Shown here piece by piece: positions 6,765-8,120 of a DNA stretch of 8,120 bases. Location: contig JAUVTM010000083.1 in the NCBI GenBank assembly GCA_030601545.1, positions 1 through 8,120 on the forward strand, in the 5' to 3' direction. Each line of letters opens with the position of its first letter. Positions within the stretch are counted from its first letter, which is position 1. Source of the DNA: Syntrophobacterales bacterium. GTDB lineage: Bacteria; Desulfobacterota; Syntrophobacteria; BM002. Both the position numbers and the translations under genes were made by a program. The notes below the pieces were generated by a model. It saw only the letters and a program-made list of their open reading frames with translations. It had not been told where the DNA came from and searched no databases.

Positions 6765-6790
6765 TATCCACACGGATAACTTTATTTTTT
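6765..6790 (+). terminator. Possible weak intrinsic terminator
   Basis: TATCC (6765-6769) and GGATA (6774-6778) form a short stem with an ACAC loop, followed by the T-rich ACTTTATTTTTT. It would stop + strand transcription coming from the uroporphyrinogen decarboxylase family gene before it reaches the oppositely oriented DUF4926 gene. The stem is only 5 bp, so this is tentative. Confidence 0.25.
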
Positions 6791-7031
6791 ACGCTGCTTC
6801 CAATAAACGGACACTGAAAATCTCATTCTCAGTTAACGGTTCAATTGCTGATTCAGGTAAAGTTATCACTGCTATTGTATCTCCGAGCGCATTAAACAAT
6901 TCTAACGAATAACCATCTTTTTTATCAGAAACAGGATGGTGTTCAACAATAGTCGCAACATCACCTTTCTTCAGTCCCCTTTCATGAATATCTTTTGTTA
7001 AAACAACTTCTTCAAATAACTTGTAGGTCAT
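6789..7031 (-). CDS. DUF4926 domain-containing small protein
   Basis: This is an 80-residue protein covering essentially the whole DUF4926 domain: MTYKLFEEVVLTKDIHERGL, then KKGDVATIVEHHP, then GYSLELFNALGDTIAVITLP. The KxGDxxTIVE core and the late AVITLP strand are the family pattern, predicted to be a small beta-rich fold. No catalytic residues are evident and the biochemical role is unknown. AAGGAG (plus-strand 7040-7045) lies 8 bases before the ATG and inside the end of the upstream DUF6883 gene, with only 4 bases between the genes, so they form one transcript. My recollection is that DUF4926 genes often neighbour DUF6883 genes, suggesting a functional pair, perhaps of the immunity or toxin-antitoxin kind; that is inference. 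Composition is notably A+T-rich, consistent with transfer. Confidence 0.85.
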   Translation of the reverse strand: MTYKLFEEVVLTKDIHERGLKKGDVATIVEHHPVSDKKDGYSLELFNALGDTIAVITLPESAIEPLTENEIFSVRLLEAA

Positions 7032-7035
7032 TTTT

Positions 7036-7365
7036 CTATCTCCTTTTGTCAGGATACATGGTAATGAATTTTGTATTGCCTGTTGCGGTTTCCGTCATCC
7101 AAATTGTACACACTGGCAAACTTTTTCCATTAGGTCCGATTAGATTTCGTCTGATTTCATACAGTTGACCATATTCTGTTTTTTCAATCGGCGTGGCATT
7201 AGCTGACAAAATCTGATTTCTTATATCATTCTCCAATACCTGCCAGTTTTCAATGCTATATCCTGCCTGGGCCAGCCATTGCGAGTTGTCATTTCGTTTT
7301 CTCAGAGCCAGCAGATATTGCGTCAGTTTTTCATGAGCAATCAGTGTATCATCAGGAAGTTTCAT
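7036..7365 (-). CDS. DUF6883 domain-containing protein
   Basis: This 109-residue protein matches DUF6883 along its length: MKLPDDTLIAHEKLTQYLLA, then WLAQAGYSIENWQVLENDI, then EYGQLYEIRRNLIGPNGKSL, then VCTIWMTETATGNTKFITMYPDK. The KLxxYLL, GYxxxxWxxLxxxI and TxWxxxxxxxxxFxTxYP spacing is typical. The domain occurs alone and, as I recall, at the C-terminus of phage-associated or polymorphic-toxin proteins; its activity is not established. The ATG has no good Shine-Dalgarno but overlaps the TGA of an upstream reading frame (ATGA), implying translational coupling to a gene now interrupted by the group II intron. The DUF4926 gene follows 4 bases later. Interruption of the upstream gene could reduce expression unless the intron is spliced. 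Confidence 0.85.
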   Translation of the reverse strand: MKLPDDTLIAHEKLTQYLLALRKRNDNSQWLAQAGYSIENWQVLENDIRNQILSANATPIEKTEYGQLYEIRRNLIGPNGKSLPVCTIWMTETATGNTKFITMYPDKRR

Positions 7366-7435
7366 TTTAAACCATTTGCAATTGAAATTGAATCTTTAAA
7401 ACGCCAATACTGCACATATATTTTCTTGCCACATA
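7362..7435 (-). pseudogene. 3' exon of an unidentified gene interrupted by the group II intron
   Basis: Immediately downstream of the predicted intron 3' end, a frame reads 23 sense codons (CGKKIYVQYWRFKDSISIAN then GLK) to a TGA at 7362-7364. That stop overlaps the DUF6883 start as ATGA, the usual signature of an operon partner. The rest of this gene would lie beyond the far (5') side of the intron, outside the window. I do not recognise the peptide. The exon would resume in the middle of a codon (two bases TA, then TGT). Whether the gene is disrupted or restored by RNA splicing depends on intron activity. Confidence 0.55.
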
Positions 7436-7475
7436 ATCGGGATAGAGAGGGGCCTCACGGCCTCCCCCCTCCCAC
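7436..7475 (-). ncRNA. Group II intron domain VI with predicted 3' splice site
   Basis: After a short joiner, a G-rich arm GAGGGGGGAGGCC folds on GGCCCCTCTCTATCC across a GTGA tetraloop with one A-C mismatch. A single adenosine (minus-strand base at 7443) is left bulged in the descending arm, 8 bases from the predicted 3' end. This is where the branch-point adenosine is expected. The match fixes the 3' splice site at about 7436/7435. Confidence 0.75.
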
Positions 7476-7509
7476 ACCACCAGGCATACGGATCACGTAC
7501 CATGGCGGT
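7476..7509 (-). ncRNA. Group II intron domain V (catalytic hairpin)
   Basis: It is exactly 34 bases, the canonical length. The base of the stem pairs ACCGCCA with TGGTGGT, then GG pairs CC. A two-base bulge (TG) is followed by TACG pairing CGTA around a small loop. The CGC of ACCGCC occupies the catalytic triad position. One T on the ascending arm is unpaired and the loop appears to be 5 bases, so slight degeneration is possible. Confidence 0.8.
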
Positions 7510-7517
7510 TCGGTTGG

Positions 7518-8120
7518 CTACGTTAGTTTAACATGTAGTCTCGGCAAACCCAAACCTGCACAATATTTGGCTGTTAAGGCAAAAGCCAACCCCGGACTGC
7601 GGCTTAGCCGCCAAGGCCCATGAGCTGATTTCGCAGTGTTCCATGCAAGATCCCTGCTAACACCTCGCTTGATCAACTCCCGGTATCCACGGCGACCCCA
7701 TTGCTTCCAAAGGAAACAGCGCAGTCTCCGTTTCACCCAGGAACCGAGTTCTTTTAATATTGAACGCACTTCGGTGATATTAAAGTAAGCCAGCCCAATA
7801 GGAACCGGCGAAGCTCTTTGACAATCTTTCCGATGTGCTGACCACGAGTGCGATAGGTTATCTGCCGTACCTTTGCCTTAAATCTCTTAATCGATTTCAC
7901 ACTGATGCGCCGATTGAGACGCGTACTGAAAGAAAACCCCAGAAATTGTCGTTCCCAAGGCAGCCCAACAGCACTCTTTGCCTCATTGACCTTCAGCTTC
8001 ATTCGACGGCTCAGATAGTTGCTGACACTCTTTAGAACCCGTTTCCCTGCGCGATTGCTTCTAACGTAAATATTCAGGTCATCAGCGCAGCGCACAAACC
8101 GGTGTCCTCGGCGCTCAAGC
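7518..8120 (-). pseudogene. ltrA: Group II intron reverse transcriptase/maturase, frameshifted and partial
   Basis: The frame entering at the right edge reads LERRGHRFVRCADDLNIYVR, the active-site block of group II reverse transcriptases, then KLKVNEAKSAVGLPWERQFLGFSF, then the thumb/maturase part RTRGQHIGKIVKELRRFLLGW. After GW the frame runs to a stop at 7754-7756. The family sequence resumes in another frame (AYFNITEVRSILKELGSWV, then RRLRCFLWKQWGRRGYRELI, then HGPWRLSRSPGLAFAL and GLGLPRL) to TAG 7518-7520. The shift lies near 7785-7795 in GGCTGGCTTAC. The usual YADD is CADD here, a second possible defect. About the first half of the protein is beyond the window. The maturase is therefore probably inactive unless rescued by recoding, or the break is a sequencing error. 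The gene symbol is by family only. Confidence 0.88.

Larger units (their letters stand above)
7436..8120 (-). mobile_element. Group II intron, 3' part (5' part outside window)
   Basis: On the minus strand, reading from the right edge, there is a group II maturase reading frame, then a 34-base domain V-like hairpin, then a domain VI-like hairpin with a bulged adenosine 8th from the end. The element ends near 7436 with CGAT at the boundary. The order and spacing are those of a bacterial mobile group II intron, which splices itself from RNA and moves by target-primed reverse transcription. The 5' end, domains I-III and the start of the maturase are not in the window. It is inserted in the sense orientation relative to the interrupted frame and the DUF6883/DUF4926 genes. 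Confidence 0.88.

Noticed and set aside
7279..7623. Plus-strand open frame of 114 codons crossing DUF6883, the exon and intron domains V/VI
   Set aside because: It spans three well-supported minus-strand features and encodes only their complements.

Overview
The window looks like a chromosomal stretch from an anaerobic Desulfobacterota-type bacterium (sulfate reducer or syntroph). This is inferred from gene content: a TRAP carboxylate transporter, a MtaA/CmuA-like uroporphyrinogen-decarboxylase-family protein, a remnant flanked by GGGGACG repeats, and a group II intron. No rRNA or other taxonomic marker is present. The left two thirds has moderate, balanced base composition. The right third (about 6690-7440) is clearly richer in A+T and reads as an accessory island.

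Bases 1-4921 (+ strand) form a compact catabolic cluster. It starts with the 3' part of an enolase-superfamily enzyme (muconate-lactonizing-enzyme subgroup). Next come a metal-dependent amidohydrolase and a complete tripartite TRAP transporter in the order large permease, binding protein, small permease. The amidohydrolase and large permease overlap by 4 bases, and the transporter genes are separated by 26 and 3 bases. The simplest reading is uptake of a small carboxylate-bearing compound by the TRAP system, then hydrolysis by the amidohydrolase and racemisation, epimerisation or cycloisomerisation by the enolase-type enzyme. The substrate cannot be read from the sequence.

Bases 4922-5366 hold the wreck of a GntR/FCD-family regulator. 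A well-formed TTG start with a Shine-Dalgarno is followed after 22 codons by an in-frame stop, and then by the last part of an FCD ligand-binding domain in the same frame. The DNA-binding domain and most of FCD are gone. A 16-bp palindrome just upstream is a candidate operator. Bases 5367-6476 encode a complete uroporphyrinogen decarboxylase family protein.

Bases 6477-6788 carry no intact gene. They hold GGGAATTGG repeats, inverted GGGGACG/CGTCCCC ends, two hairpins and a minus-strand fragment resembling the C-terminal helix-turn-helix of a REP-associated-type transposase. Together these suggest an internally deleted element of about 250 bp.

From 6789 to the right edge everything is on the minus strand. 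Reading in the direction of transcription, a group II intron enters from the right edge with a frameshifted maturase and ends at about 7436 with recognisable domains V and VI. It abuts the last 24 codons of an interrupted reading frame, whose TGA overlaps the ATG of a DUF6883 gene, which is followed 4 bases later by a DUF4926 gene. The intron therefore appears to sit inside the first gene of a small three-gene operon, in the sense orientation.
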